Source: Citrobacter sp. Awk 4
GTDB taxonomy: Bacteria > Pseudomonadota > Gammaproteobacteria > Enterobacterales > Enterobacteriaceae
Direction of reading: 5' to 3'
DNA: 64,000 nucleotides
NCBI RefSeq assembly: GCF_028069725.1
Contig: NZ_JANEWG010000011.1
Span: 1-64,000, forward strand
In this document: positions 1 through 12,498 of the stretch, piece by piece
Position numbering within the stretch: the first letter of the stretch is position 1
Layout of the letters: every line of letters starts with the position of its first letter
The notes under the pieces: generated by a model
What the model was told of the DNA's origin: nothing
The model's input: only the letters and a program-made list of their open reading frames with translations
The model's database searches: none
Program-made: the position numbers and the translations under genes

Positions 1-547
<547 letters not shown>

Positions 548-560
548 TTAACCCCGGGGC

Positions 561-2687
<2,127 letters not shown>

Positions 2688-2771
2688 TTATCTTTTAGGC
2701 GTTCAATTTAAGTAGCCCAAAGCGGGCTGCTTGCAAGAAGCGCCCGCCTGGTGACTATTACTCCGAAGGGA

Positions 2772-3257
<486 letters not shown>

Positions 3258-3337
3258 TTAATTCAGGATTGTCCAAAACTCTACGAGTTTAGTTTGACAT
3301 TAATTTAAAACGTTTGGCCTTACTTAACGGAGAACCA

Positions 3338-3815
<478 letters not shown>

Positions 3816-3837
3816 GAAATATACAACAATCCCGCAA

Positions 3838-4131
3838 TTACCAGGTCATCTGGCGGGGATGTTTCGCCACAAGTCTGACGAAGTCAGTATAGTCAACCCT
3901 GACGACGCTGTCTGAAATTTGACCACCCAAACCGCGAGCTTTAATGTCTTCTTCCAGCACGTATATCTTAATGGGGGCATTCAGCAAACTTTCAAGGAAG
4001 CGGCTGCCTTCGATAGCGGTCATCACACCATCCTGTAGCAACAAAAGCTCATCTCCTTCTTTGAGCAGACGAAGGAGAGAGGAGAGATCCGAATGCCACG
4101 CAGAGCGATGTAAAGTGTGCAATATAGACAT
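3838..4131 (-). CDS. tusB: tRNA 2-thiouridine synthesis protein TusB
   Basis: TusB is a structural subunit of the TusBCD heterohexamer, which relays persulfide sulfur from IscS/TusA to TusE and then MnmA for 2-thiolation of U34 in tRNA-Lys, -Glu and -Gln. The 97-residue product has the family opening LHTLHRS and the segment [11 protein letters not shown]. The ATG at 4129-4131 gives two more residues than K-12 TusB. It is 7 bases downstream of tusC in the yheO-tusDCB operon, with the str promoter just beyond it. Confidence 0.94.
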   Translation of the reverse strand: MSILHTLHRSAWHSDLSSLLRLLKEGDELLLLQDGVMTAIEGSRFLESLLNAPIKIYVLEEDIKARGLGGQISDSVVRVDYTDFVRLVAKHPRQMTW

Positions 4132-4138
4132 AAGCGTC

Positions 4139-4498
4139 TCAGAACCTCAGGATAACGTCATAGCCGTCAAGCTCATTGCGCAAGTCTTCTGACTCAAGAG
4201 GTGTCGCATCAATGACGAAGCGCGAGTCTTCTGACAGGCCACGTTCACGCAAAGAGGCGGCGCAGAGCCAACACTGCTCAATGTCGTAGAGTTCCAGCAA
4301 TTTAAAGGTGGCAATGTAGTCGCGCGCCAACACCACATCAGGTTTTTGCCCCTGCAGTATCTGAAAAACGCCATCACCAATAAAAAAGACGCCAAGCGCT
4401 TCTGTTAATGCAGATGTTGCCAGCAACGCATCCAGCCCTTCACGACCCGATGCGCTACCGTGCGGCGCAGTTGAAAATACAAATGCAATGCGTTTCAT
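4139..4498 (-). CDS. tusC: tRNA 2-thiouridine synthesis protein TusC
   Basis: TusC (119 residues, DsrF-like fold) is the second subunit of the TusBCD sulfur relay complex in the cytoplasm. It begins [14 protein letters not shown] and has the family length. Its start overlaps the tusD stop by one base (4498), indicating translational coupling, and tusB follows 7 bases later. Confidence 0.95.
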   Translation of the reverse strand: MKRIAFVFSTAPHGSASGREGLDALLATSALTEALGVFFIGDGVFQILQGQKPDVVLARDYIATFKLLELYDIEQCWLCAASLRERGLSEDSRFVIDATPLESEDLRNELDGYDVILRF

Positions 4499-4884
4499 TA
4501 AAATTGCACCATGCGATCGCAGGTCAGCGACGCTTCCGCAAGAGCCCCAAGCCCACTGAGAATGAATCCTGGCTGTAAATTAGCCGCAGCCAACCCCAGT
4601 CTGGCGGACTCCGTCTCATCCACGATCCCCCGACGCAACGCCGCCGCAACACAGATGTTTAACGTCACACCATAAGTTTGATTCAGTTGTTGCCAGGCAC
4701 GTACCACGTCGAATTCGTCACTGGCAGGCGAAGTCAGCATGTTTGCGTTATACACACCTTCCTGGTAGAAAAAGATACTTTCCAGCTCGTGCCCTTCATT
4801 GAGCACCGCGTGGGCAAACTGCAAGGCGCTGCTCGCCTGCTGTGTGCCGTAAGCGGGCCCAGTGACCAAAATGGCGAAACGCAT
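4498..4884 (-). CDS. tusD: Sulfurtransferase TusD
   Basis: TusD is the catalytic sulfur-accepting subunit of TusBCD. The protein is 128 residues, begins [20 protein letters not shown], and has the active-site cysteine at position 78 ([11 protein letters not shown]), the residue known to carry the persulfide. It overlaps yheO by one base at its start and tusC by one base at its end. Its role in mnm5s2U34 synthesis is well established for E. coli. Confidence 0.96.
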   Translation of the reverse strand: MRFAILVTGPAYGTQQASSALQFAHAVLNEGHELESIFFYQEGVYNANMLTSPASDEFDVVRAWQQLNQTYGVTLNICVAAALRRGIVDETESARLGLAAANLQPGFILSGLGALAEASLTCDRMVQF

Positions 4885-5609
4885 TACTTGCTATCCTGTC
4901 CCTGAAAATCGCCGCTTTTGAACTGACGTATGTAGAGGTATACCGTGTGCTTTGAGATGTTCAGGCGGTCAGCCACCTGGTTAATCGCATCTTTGATATC
5001 AAAGATGCCTTTCTCGTAAAGGTTGAGCACAATCTGGCGGTTCTTCGTATTGTTAGACACGTTTCGGTCAGCGTTCACTTCTTCGATCGTGAACTCCAGC
5101 GTTTGCGTGACCAAATCTTCTACCGAGGAGGCAAAGTTAACTGAAGAACCCACTTCCGGTGTTTCTGGAGGAATGAAGGTATTCATAATCTGTGAGAACG
5201 GTACATCAAGGTTCATGTTGATGCACAGCAGACCAATTACACGATGCTCGCGGTTGCGAATAGCAATCGTCACCGACTTCATCAAGACACCGCTTTTCGC
5301 GCGCGTGAAGTAGCACTTCGACACGCTGCTGTCCGCACCCGTCATATCATGCAGCATGCGCAACGCAAGGTCAGTAATCGGCGAGCCAATTTTGCGGCCC
5401 GTGTGTTCACCGTTAGCAATGCGAATTGCCGAGCATTTCAAATCCTGCAAAGAGTGCAATACGATTTCACAATGGGAACCAATGAGCATCGCTAACCCGT
5501 CCACCACCGCTTCGTAGGATTTCAGAATATCGAAGTCAGTTTGATCGAAAGGACGTTGATCCAGCAAATCAAGCTCACTGGTTTCGTTGGTTAAAAGCGA
5601 CCTGGACAT
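4884..5609 (-). CDS. yheO: YheO family putative regulator with PAS-like and HTH domains
   Basis: The protein has 241 residues from the ATG at 5607-5609 ([16 protein letters not shown]). A GTG four codons upstream would overlap the AGGAG ribosome binding site, so I reject that start. Residues from about 25 to 140 form the YheO-type PAS-like domain ([20 protein letters not shown]...). A C-terminal helix-turn-helix (about 205-235, ...[20 protein letters not shown]) suggests DNA binding. It is the first gene of the tus operon and probably regulates it or senses a related ligand, but the ligand is unknown to me. Confidence 0.9.
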   Translation of the reverse strand: MSRSLLTNETSELDLLDQRPFDQTDFDILKSYEAVVDGLAMLIGSHCEIVLHSLQDLKCSAIRIANGEHTGRKIGSPITDLALRMLHDMTGADSSVSKCYFTRAKSGVLMKSVTIAIRNREHRVIGLLCINMNLDVPFSQIMNTFIPPETPEVGSSVNFASSVEDLVTQTLEFTIEEVNADRNVSNNTKNRQIVLNLYEKGIFDIKDAINQVADRLNISKHTVYLYIRQFKSGDFQGQDSK

Positions 5610-5737
5610 GAAAAAAAACACTCCTTTTCAGGAGCCTGTCGGTATGTTTTCAGGGCAGGCTCATTATTTACGCGGACAACTAAATTAATACAGCGGAGGT
5701 TCCGCTTTCCAGTACTAATTATATCCGGCCTGCAATT

Positions 5738-5767
5738 AAAAAACCGCCGCCAATATGGCGGCGGTTC
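5738..5767 (-). terminator. fkpA rho-independent terminator
   Basis: Read on the minus strand, a G+C-rich stem AACCGCCGCC with its complement GGCGGCGGTT and a short ATATT loop is followed by TTTTTTAA, a few bases after the fkpA stop. Confidence 0.85.
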
Positions 5768-5774
5768 TCAGTTT

Positions 5775-6593
5775 TTATTTTTTAGCAGCATCTGCTGCTT
5801 TGGCGTCAGCTTCTGCTGGCGCTGCGGCATCCGCTTTCGGTGCCGGTTTGATGTCCAGCAGCTCTACGTCGAATACCAGTGTAGAGTTAGCAGGGATGCC
5901 CGGAACGCCAGTTTTGCCGTAAGCCAGATCCGGTGGGATAACCAGTTGGATCTTACCGCCTTTCTTGATGTTCTTCAGGCCTTCAGTCCAGCCAGGGATC
6001 ACACCATCCAGACGGAAAGAGAGCGGCTCACCACGGGTGTAAGAGTTATCGAACTCTTTACCGTCAATCAGCGTACCTTTGTAATTCACTACCACAGTGT
6101 CGCTGTCTTTCGGCGCATCGCCAGTACCGGCTTTTTCTACTTTATAGACAAGGCCAGTAGAAGAGGTTTTAGCCCCTTTCTCTTTTGCGAATTTCTCGCG
6201 GAATGCTTTGCCTTTGGTTTCGTTTTCAGTCGCGTCTTTTTCCATCTTCGCCTGAGCGGAGCTCTTCACGCGAGCTTCAAACGCTTGCAGAGTTTGTTCG
6301 ATTTCCTGGTCAGACAATTTGCTCTTGTCTGCAAACGCATCCTGAACACCTGCGATCAGCTGATCTTTGTCCAGCTTAATACCTAATTTTTCCTGTTCCT
6401 TCAGGGAGTTTTCCATGTAACGACCCAGAGAAGCACCCAGCGCATAGGCTGATTTCTGATCGTCATTTTTGAACGCAGCTTTGCTGTCGGCAGTTGCCGC
6501 AGGTTTTGCAGCATCCGCAGCGAAAGTGATCGGAGCGTGCAGAGCAACGGCCATTGTGGTCGCCAGCAGCGTTACTTTAAACAGTGATTTCAT
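5775..6593 (-). CDS. fkpA: Periplasmic peptidyl-prolyl isomerase FkpA
   Basis: FkpA is a periplasmic FKBP-type prolyl isomerase and chaperone. The 272-residue precursor has a signal peptide (about residues 1-25, cleaved after ITFA), an N-terminal helical dimerisation and chaperone domain, and a C-terminal FKBP domain (about 150-250: VVVNYKGTLIDGKEFDNSY, GVIPGWTEGL, IPPDLAYGKTG). The tail is alanine- and lysine-rich. It is divergent from slyX and has its own terminator. In E. coli fkpA belongs to the sigma-E regulon; I could not point to a convincing sigma-E promoter by eye. Confidence 0.97.
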   Translation of the reverse strand: MKSLFKVTLLATTMAVALHAPITFAADAAKPAATADSKAAFKNDDQKSAYALGASLGRYMENSLKEQEKLGIKLDKDQLIAGVQDAFADKSKLSDQEIEQTLQAFEARVKSSAQAKMEKDATENETKGKAFREKFAKEKGAKTSSTGLVYKVEKAGTGDAPKDSDTVVVNYKGTLIDGKEFDNSYTRGEPLSFRLDGVIPGWTEGLKNIKKGGKIQLVIPPDLAYGKTGVPGIPANSTLVFDVELLDIKPAPKADAAAPAEADAKAADAAKK

Positions 6594-6811
6594 CCATATC
6601 TCCAGGGCCGGGGCATCTCACCCCAGGGTTAGCTTACACAAGAAACGTACTATAAAGCGTTGTAGAACAAATCAACATACGAACACGCCCTATTATCACC
6701 CCTTTTCAGACTCTTTTTGTTTAATTTAGTTTCGTGGAAGACGAATGAGTACTGTGCAATCCCGTAAAGTTAAGTAGAATCCGCGCCCGGGGACAACAAA
6801 AGAGGTGAATC

Positions 6812-7030
6812 ATGCAGGATATAACAATGGAAGCTCGCCTGGCTGAACTGGAGAGTCGCCTGGCTTTTCAGGAGATCACCATTGAAGAACTCAATGTGAC
6901 AGTGACCGCTCATGAAATGGAAATGGCTAAATTACGCGATCATCTGCGTTTGCTGACGGATAAACTCAAAGCCAGCCAACCGTCAAACATTGCCTCTCAG
7001 TCCGAAGAGACGCCGCCACCGCATTATTAA
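6812..7030 (+). CDS. slyX: SlyX, small coiled-coil protein
   Basis: SlyX is a 72-residue protein of unknown function that is conserved next to slyD. Residues 8-58 ([19 protein letters not shown]...) have the heptad pattern of a coiled coil, and the end is PPPHY. An AGAGGTG ribosome binding site precedes the ATG. It converges on slyD with a shared terminator between them. Confidence 0.95.
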   Translation: MQDITMEARLAELESRLAFQEITIEELNVTVTAHEMEMAKLRDHLRLLTDKLKASQPSNIASQSEETPPPHY

Positions 7031-7035
7031 GACAT

Positions 7036-7063
7036 AAAAAAAGCGGGTTCCCCCGCTTTTTTT
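7036..7063. terminator. Bidirectional terminator between slyX and slyD
   Basis: The A tract, stem GCGGG / CCCGC and T tract (AAAAAAAGCGGG ... CCCGCTTTTTTT) work in both directions and lie between the converging slyX and slyD. Confidence 0.9.
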
Positions 7064-7102
7064 GTGCCCGGTATCGCTACGCTTACCGGACCAGCATGCC
7101 GA

Positions 7103-7684
7103 TTAATGGCAACCGCAACCGCCATTACCGCCACAACCACCTTTGCCGTGCTCATGACCGTGGTCATGGCCGTGGCCGCCGCAGCAACCTTCGTGATCGT
7201 GGTCATGGTCGTGACCGTTTGCACCGTGAACGTGGCCATGAGCCAGCTCTTCTTCGGTCGCTTCACGAATCGCCACAACTTCCACGTTGAATTTCAGATT
7301 CTGGCCAGCCAGCATGTGGTTACCGTCAACCACAACGTGGTCGTCTTCCACTTCGGTAATTTCTACCGGTACTGGACCCTGATCGGTTTCCGCCAGGAAG
7401 CGCATGCCAACCTGCAGTTCGTCAACACCCATGAACACGTCTTTAGGAACGCGCTGCACCAGGTTTTCGTCATACTGACCGTAAGCGTCGTTAGCGCCTA
7501 CAGCAACGTCAAATTTGTCGCCAACATCGTGACCTTCCAGCGCCGTTTCCAGGCCAGAGATCAGGGAACCGTGACCATGCAGGTAGTCCAGCGGCGCACT
7601 CACCGGAGACTCATCAACCAACACACCGTCTTCTGTACGTACCTGATAGGCCAGGCTGACCACCAGGTCTTTTGCTACTTTCAT
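7103..7684 (-). CDS. slyD: FKBP-type prolyl isomerase and metallochaperone SlyD
   Basis: SlyD is a cytoplasmic prolyl isomerase, chaperone and nickel metallochaperone that feeds hydrogenase maturation with HypB; in E. coli it is also needed for phiX174 E-mediated lysis. The 193-residue protein has the split FKBP domain (about 1-69 and 120-146), the insert-in-flap chaperone domain between them, and a tail from about 147 extremely rich in His, Cys, Gly and Asp (HGHVHG, HDHDHDHEGCCGG, CGGNGGCGCH) that binds Ni and Zn. K-12 SlyD is 196 residues, so only the tail length differs. Confidence 0.97.
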   Translation of the reverse strand: MKVAKDLVVSLAYQVRTEDGVLVDESPVSAPLDYLHGHGSLISGLETALEGHDVGDKFDVAVGANDAYGQYDENLVQRVPKDVFMGVDELQVGMRFLAETDQGPVPVEITEVEDDHVVVDGNHMLAGQNLKFNVEVVAIREATEEELAHGHVHGANGHDHDHDHEGCCGGHGHDHGHEHGKGGCGGNGGCGCH

Positions 7685-7778
7685 GATATCTCCTGAGCAT
7701 GGGAAGAATAGTGGCGCAGATTGTAGCGGAATTCTGCACGCGTGTACCCACTAGCTTAAAAAAACCTGCGACATATCG

Positions 7779-7979
7779 CTAGTCCGGATGAAAAATCCCG
7801 ATCACTTGCTCTTCTTTGCGAACATGCTCGCGCGCCGCCTTATCGGCTTCACGCATCTGATGACCACACTTAACGCATTCAACAATATCAACATTATTTT
7901 CGCGCCACATCGCCAGAGAATCCTGCGCCTGGCAAGATGGGCATTTTGCACCTGCAATAAAACGTTTACGAATTGCCAT
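7779..7979 (-). CDS. yheV: YheV family zinc-ribbon protein
   Basis: This is a 66-residue protein with two CXXC pairs (CPSC at about 13-16 and CVKC at about 35-38), typical of a small zinc ribbon. It ends IGIFHPD. The function is unknown. It starts 9 bases after kefB ends on the same strand, so it is probably the last gene of the kefG-kefB-yheV operon, a conserved linkage in enterics. Confidence 0.93.
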   Translation of the reverse strand: MAIRKRFIAGAKCPSCQAQDSLAMWRENNVDIVECVKCGHQMREADKAAREHVRKEEQVIGIFHPD

Positions 7980-7988
7980 ACTGATCCC

Positions 7989-9794
7989 CTACTCAAATTC
8001 ATCCCAGCCATCCAGCTGGCGCCGTTCTTGCTGCATCTCGCGCTGGAAGATCTCCTCCAGCTCGCGTCGGGCTTCCCTGGCGCGAGAGATTTGAACCGTA
8101 TCGGTATGCATCGGAATCAACTCCCGTAACATACGCATGTCCAGGCGACGAAAGTGCAGTTGCGCTCGCTGCGCCTGATGCGGATGCATTCCTAATGACA
8201 CCAGCGTCTTACGCCCCAGCTCCAGCGCGCTGGAAAAGGTTTCACGAGAAAACTGCGCCACCCCTACCTGTAATAACTCATGGGCTTCTACACGTCCGCG
8301 CGCCCGCGCAAGAATATGTAAATGCGGGAAATGCTGCTGGCACAGTTCCACCAGCTTCATAGTGTCTTCAGGCTCGTTACAGGTGATTACGATCGATTCC
8401 GCCGCTTCCGCCCCTGCCGAACGCAGGAGATCTACTTGGGTGGCATCACCGTAATACACTTTGTAGCCATACTTGCGCATCAGGTTGACGGCACTGATAT
8501 CCCGCTCAAGCACCGTAATACGCATCTTGTTCGCCATCAACAAACGCCCAATCACCTGACCGAATCGCCCAAACCCCACCACTATCACCTGCGGCTTATC
8601 ATCATCCACCCAGGGCGCTTCGTCTTCCTCTTCCGGGCCATTGAGCTGTCTGGAAAGCCATTTATCGATGAGCTTCATTAACATAGGCGTCGTCATCATC
8701 GACAGCGTGACGGTCACCAACAGCAATGCCATCTGATCGCCCTGAAACAGTCGTTGAGAGGACGCGGTAGAAAAGAGCACAAAAGCAAACTCGCCCCCCT
8801 GGCTCAACACGCCCGCAAACTGCATGCGCTCCGAACTCCTCACGCCATACACTCGCGCCAGCAAATAGAGCACCAACGTCTTGACGGCCACCAGAATGAC
8901 GACGCTTATCGCGACCCACAGCAGATGGGTGTAAAGCACGCCAAGATTCAACGACATCCCTACCGAAATAAAGAACAGCCCCAGCAGCAAACCTTTAAAG
9001 GGATCGATGGCGGTTTCCAGCTCATGGCGATATTCGCTTTCCGCCAGTAACACACCGGCAATAAACGTCCCCAGCGCCATCGACAGTCCCAGCGCATCCA
9101 TAAACAGCGCTGACGCAAGCACCAACAATAGGGTCGCGGCTGTGAAAACCTCCCTCACTCCCGAACTGGCGATAAAGCGAAACACGGGGCGCAGCAAATA
9201 ACGTCCGCCAATCAGCATGCCCGCAAATGCCAGCACCTTCATGCCCACTTTGATCCAGTCAAAATGTTCATCTGCGGAGCCCGCCAACAGCGGCACCAGC
9301 GCCAACGCCGGGATCACCGCCAGATCCTGAAACAGCAGCACAGAAAAACCCAGTTGCCCGGACTCACTGCGATTCATCCCTTTTTCACGCATCAACTGGA
9401 GCGCCATCGCGGTTGACGACATTGCCAGACCAACCCCCCCAACCACCGCCGCCTGCCACGAGAAGCGGGTCAGCATCAGCAGCCCCGCCAACACCGCCGC
9501 GCTCAACATCACCTGCGCCGCCCCGACGCCAAAAATAGAGCGTCGCAACTGCCAGAGTTTTGCGGGATTCAGCTCCAGGCCAATAATAAACATCAGGAAG
9601 ACAACGCCCAGCTCAGAGAAATGCAGGATCTCATCAACGTCGCTGATGAACCCCAGTCCCCACGGACCGATAGCGATCCCGGCCAGCAAGTAGCCCAGGA
9701 CCGCGCCGATGCCCAGCCGCGCGGCCAACGGTACCGCAACCACTGCCGCGAAGAGAAACAGCACACCTGCCAGTAATAAACCGGAACCTTCCAT
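7989..9794 (-). CDS. kefB: Glutathione-regulated potassium-efflux antiporter KefB
   Basis: KefB is an inner-membrane K+/H+ antiporter that is held closed by glutathione and opened by glutathione adducts, which acidifies the cytoplasm and protects against electrophiles. The 601-residue protein (start [15 protein letters not shown] at 9792-9794) has about 12 membrane segments of the CPA2 family up to residue 385, then a KTN/RCK domain with the nucleotide-binding motif [13 protein letters not shown] (about 407-419). A longer in-frame start is rejected because it would run into kefG. Its ATG overlaps the kefG stop as TAATG. Confidence 0.97.
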   Translation of the reverse strand: MEGSGLLLAGVLFLFAAVVAVPLAARLGIGAVLGYLLAGIAIGPWGLGFISDVDEILHFSELGVVFLMFIIGLELNPAKLWQLRRSIFGVGAAQVMLSAAVLAGLLMLTRFSWQAAVVGGVGLAMSSTAMALQLMREKGMNRSESGQLGFSVLLFQDLAVIPALALVPLLAGSADEHFDWIKVGMKVLAFAGMLIGGRYLLRPVFRFIASSGVREVFTAATLLLVLASALFMDALGLSMALGTFIAGVLLAESEYRHELETAIDPFKGLLLGLFFISVGMSLNLGVLYTHLLWVAISVVILVAVKTLVLYLLARVYGVRSSERMQFAGVLSQGGEFAFVLFSTASSQRLFQGDQMALLLVTVTLSMMTTPMLMKLIDKWLSRQLNGPEEEDEAPWVDDDKPQVIVVGFGRFGQVIGRLLMANKMRITVLERDISAVNLMRKYGYKVYYGDATQVDLLRSAGAEAAESIVITCNEPEDTMKLVELCQQHFPHLHILARARGRVEAHELLQVGVAQFSRETFSSALELGRKTLVSLGMHPHQAQRAQLHFRRLDMRMLRELIPMHTDTVQISRAREARRELEEIFQREMQQERRQLDGWDEFE

Positions 9795-10348
9795 TAGCGA
9801 CCTCCCGCAACTACAGGGTTTGCCAGCCACTCACCATACGCCCTGGCATGACTGGCTAATTCCTGCGCACTTTGTCGCCTGGCCCAGTAAATAATGATCG
9901 GACTCATCCAATGCATACGACACATCGCCGCCGTCAGTTCAAAGGGGCGCAACACGTCGCTCATCGGATAACGGTTCAGCGCGTCATAGCGGTAAGCACT
10001 TTCCGGCTCACCGGTGGTGATCACGCTTCGCCAGTACTTTCCCGCCAATTGATTTCCTCCGGGACCGCTGGCAAAACCGCGGCTCAATACCCGGTCGAAC
10101 CACTCTTTGAGCAGCGCCGGGCAACTGTAGGTATACAAAGGGTGCTGAAAAACAATCACGTCGTGTTCACGCAATAGCGCCTGCTCATGCGGAATATCGA
10201 TAAAAAAATCAGGGTAGTGCGCGTAAAGATCGTGCACCGTCACATTACTGAGCTGCATGGCCGGCTTAAGCAGAACCCGATTGGCGACCGAGTCCTGAGA
10301 TTCCGGATGGGCATACAGCAGCAAAACTTTCGCTGGCTGGGACATCAT
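9794..10348 (-). CDS. kefG: KefB ancillary flavodoxin-fold protein KefG
   Basis: KefG is a flavodoxin-like protein of the NQO1/MdaB family that binds KefB and is needed for its full activity. The start chosen ([20 protein letters not shown]) gives 184 residues as in E. coli; an open frame extends 25 codons further upstream without support. Family segments include [21 protein letters not shown] and [19 protein letters not shown]. The stop and the kefB start overlap by one base, so the two are translationally coupled. Confidence 0.95.
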   Translation of the reverse strand: MMSQPAKVLLLYAHPESQDSVANRVLLKPAMQLSNVTVHDLYAHYPDFFIDIPHEQALLREHDVIVFQHPLYTYSCPALLKEWFDRVLSRGFASGPGGNQLAGKYWRSVITTGEPESAYRYDALNRYPMSDVLRPFELTAAMCRMHWMSPIIIYWARRQSAQELASHARAYGEWLANPVVAGGR

Positions 10349-10473
10349 CCCCCTCCCGGTTTTTGTGTATAGTCGTTGTTTTGGGCTACCATTGCGCTCC
10401 AGTGCGGCAGTACGCCCACACACACTACATTATCATAATGATAAATTAACATAGTCTGAACATACGGCGCCTT

Positions 10474-12375
10474 ATGATTGTTTTCTCCTCGTTACAAATT
10501 CGCCGCGGCGTACGCGTCTTGCTGGACAATGCGACAGCGACCATCAATCCGGGTCAGAAAGTCGGTCTGGTGGGTAAAAATGGCTGCGGAAAATCTACCC
10601 TGCTGGCATTGCTTAAAAATGAAATCAGCGCCGATGGCGGCAGTTTTTCCTTCCCCGGTAACTGGCAACTGGCGTGGGTGAATCAGGAAACGCCTGCGCT
10701 TCCTCAGCCTGCGCTGGAATACGTCATTGACGGCGACCGTGAGTATCGCCAGCTGGAAGCGCAACTGAACGACGCCAACGAACGTAACGACGGACACGCG
10801 ATTGCCACCGTGCATGGCAAACTGGACGCCATCGACGCCTGGACCGTGCGCTCCCGCGCCGCCAGCCTGCTTCACGGCCTCGGTTTCTCCAACGAGCAAC
10901 TTGAGCGCCCGGTCAGCGACTTCTCCGGCGGCTGGCGCATGCGTCTTAACCTGGCCCAGGCTCTGATCTGCCGTTCAGATTTACTGCTGCTCGATGAACC
11001 GACTAACCACCTGGATCTCGACGCCGTCATCTGGCTGGAGAAATGGCTAAAGAGCTATCAGGGGACGCTGATCCTTATCTCCCACGACCGCGATTTTCTT
11101 GATCCGGTGGTCGATAAAATTATTCATATCGAACAACAAACGATGTTCGAGTACACCGGCAACTACAGCGCGTTTGAAATTCAGCGAGCCACGCGCCTGG
11201 CGCAACAGCAGGCGATGTACGAAAGCCAGCAGGAGCGTGTCGCGCACTTGCAAAGCTATATCGACCGTTTCCGCGCCAAAGCGACCAAAGCGAAGCAGGC
11301 ACAGAGCCGCATCAAGATGCTGGAACGCATGGAGCTTATCGCCCCGGCACACGTCGACAACCCGTTCCGCTTCAGCTTCCGGGCGCCGGAAAGTCTGCCT
11401 AACCCGCTGCTGAAAATGGAGAAAGTGAGTGCCGGATACGGCGAGCGCGTGATCCTCGACTCCATCAAACTCAATCTGGTTCCCGGCTCACGTATCGGAC
11501 TGTTAGGACGCAACGGCGCAGGGAAATCGACGCTGATCAAACTTCTGGCGGGCGAGCTCGACCCCATCAGCGGGGAGATCGGTCTGGCAAAAGGCATCAA
11601 ACTGGGGTATTTCGCCCAGCATCAACTGGAGTTCCTGCGCGCAGACGAATCACCGTTGCAACATCTGACGCGACTGGCGCCGCAGGAACTGGAACAGAAG
11701 CTGCGGGATTATCTCGGCGGCTTTGGTTTCCAGGGCGATAAAGTCACAGAAGAGACCCAACGTTTCTCCGGCGGTGAAAAGGCCCGTCTGGTGCTGGCGC
11801 TGATCGTCTGGCAGCGCCCGAATCTGCTGCTGCTCGATGAACCGACCAACCACCTGGATCTGGACATGCGTCAGGCACTGACCGAAGCCTTGATCGATTT
11901 TGAAGGGGCGTTGGTTGTCGTTTCGCACGACCGTCACCTGCTGCGCTCAACCACTGACGATCTCTATCTGGTTCACGACCGAAAAGTCGAAGCGTTCGAT
12001 GGCGATCTGGAAGATTATCAACAATGGCTGAGTGATGTGCAGAAACAGGAAAGTCAGCCTGATGAGGCACCAAAAGACAACGCCAATAGCGCGCAGGCGC
12101 GTAAAGATCAGAAACGTCGTGAAGCTGAGCTACGCACGCAAACTCAGCCGCTGCGTAAAGAAATTGCGCGACTGGAAAAAGAGATGGAGAAATTGAACGC
12201 GCAACTGGCGCAGGCGGAAGAAAAACTGGGCGACAGCGAATTGTACGATCAGAGCAGAAAAGCCGAGCTCACCGCCTGTCTGCAACAGCAAGCCAGCGCC
12301 AAATCAGGGCTGGAAGAGTGTGAAATGGCCTGGCTTGAAATACAGGAACAGCTCGAACAGATGCTGGCTGAGTAA
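10474..12375 (+). CDS. yheS: ABC-F family ATPase YheS
   Basis: YheS is a cytoplasmic ABC-F ATPase without membrane domains. These proteins act on ribosomes, and E. coli YheS has been linked to relief of nascent-chain stalling. The 633-residue protein has two ABC cassettes: Walker A GKNGCGKST and GRNGAGKST, signatures FSGGWRMRL and FSGGEKARL, and two copies of LLLLDEPTNHLD. They are joined by the P-site tRNA interaction linker (about 230-300, rich in charged residues) and followed by a C-terminal coiled coil (about 540-630). It is divergent from kefG. Confidence 0.96.
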   Translation: MIVFSSLQIRRGVRVLLDNATATINPGQKVGLVGKNGCGKSTLLALLKNEISADGGSFSFPGNWQLAWVNQETPALPQPALEYVIDGDREYRQLEAQLNDANERNDGHAIATVHGKLDAIDAWTVRSRAASLLHGLGFSNEQLERPVSDFSGGWRMRLNLAQALICRSDLLLLDEPTNHLDLDAVIWLEKWLKSYQGTLILISHDRDFLDPVVDKIIHIEQQTMFEYTGNYSAFEIQRATRLAQQQAMYESQQERVAHLQSYIDRFRAKATKAKQAQSRIKMLERMELIAPAHVDNPFRFSFRAPESLPNPLLKMEKVSAGYGERVILDSIKLNLVPGSRIGLLGRNGAGKSTLIKLLAGELDPISGEIGLAKGIKLGYFAQHQLEFLRADESPLQHLTRLAPQELEQKLRDYLGGFGFQGDKVTEETQRFSGGEKARLVLALIVWQRPNLLLLDEPTNHLDLDMRQALTEALIDFEGALVVVSHDRHLLRSTTDDLYLVHDRKVEAFDGDLEDYQQWLSDVQKQESQPDEAPKDNANSAQARKDQKRREAELRTQTQPLRKEIARLEKEMEKLNAQLAQAEEKLGDSELYDQSRKAELTACLQQQASAKSGLEECEMAWLEIQEQLEQMLAE

Positions 12376-12381
12376 CCGTGA

Positions 12382-12460
12382 TTACCGGATAAGGCGAAGC
12401 GCCATCCGGTACCGGAGCCGATGATGCCTGATAACGACGCTCACGCGTCTTATCAGGCAT
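12382..12460. repeat. REP/BIME-like element between yheS and nadV
   Basis: Two imperfect hairpins lie side by side: TACCGGATAAGGCG...CGCCATCCGGTA at 12382-12411, and TGCCTGATAACG...CTTATCAGGCA at about 12425-12459. The motifs are those of enterobacterial REP sequences. The element sits exactly at the left border of the accessory NAD locus, between converging genes, and may stabilise the 3' ends of both transcripts. Confidence 0.8.
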
Positions 12461-12498
12461 ACAAACGGTATCGAACGCCCCCGCAGCAAAATGACAAC

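Noticed and set aside
7103-7290. His/Cys-rich coding repeats at the slyD end as a separate metal-binding gene
   Set aside because: They are in frame with the FKBP domain and are the normal SlyD tail; opposite-strand frames are shadows.
12382-12460. Possible attachment site or integron-like repeat beside the NAD locus
   Set aside because: The sequence matches ordinary REP units found five other times here, and there is no matching repeat on the right side or recombinase.
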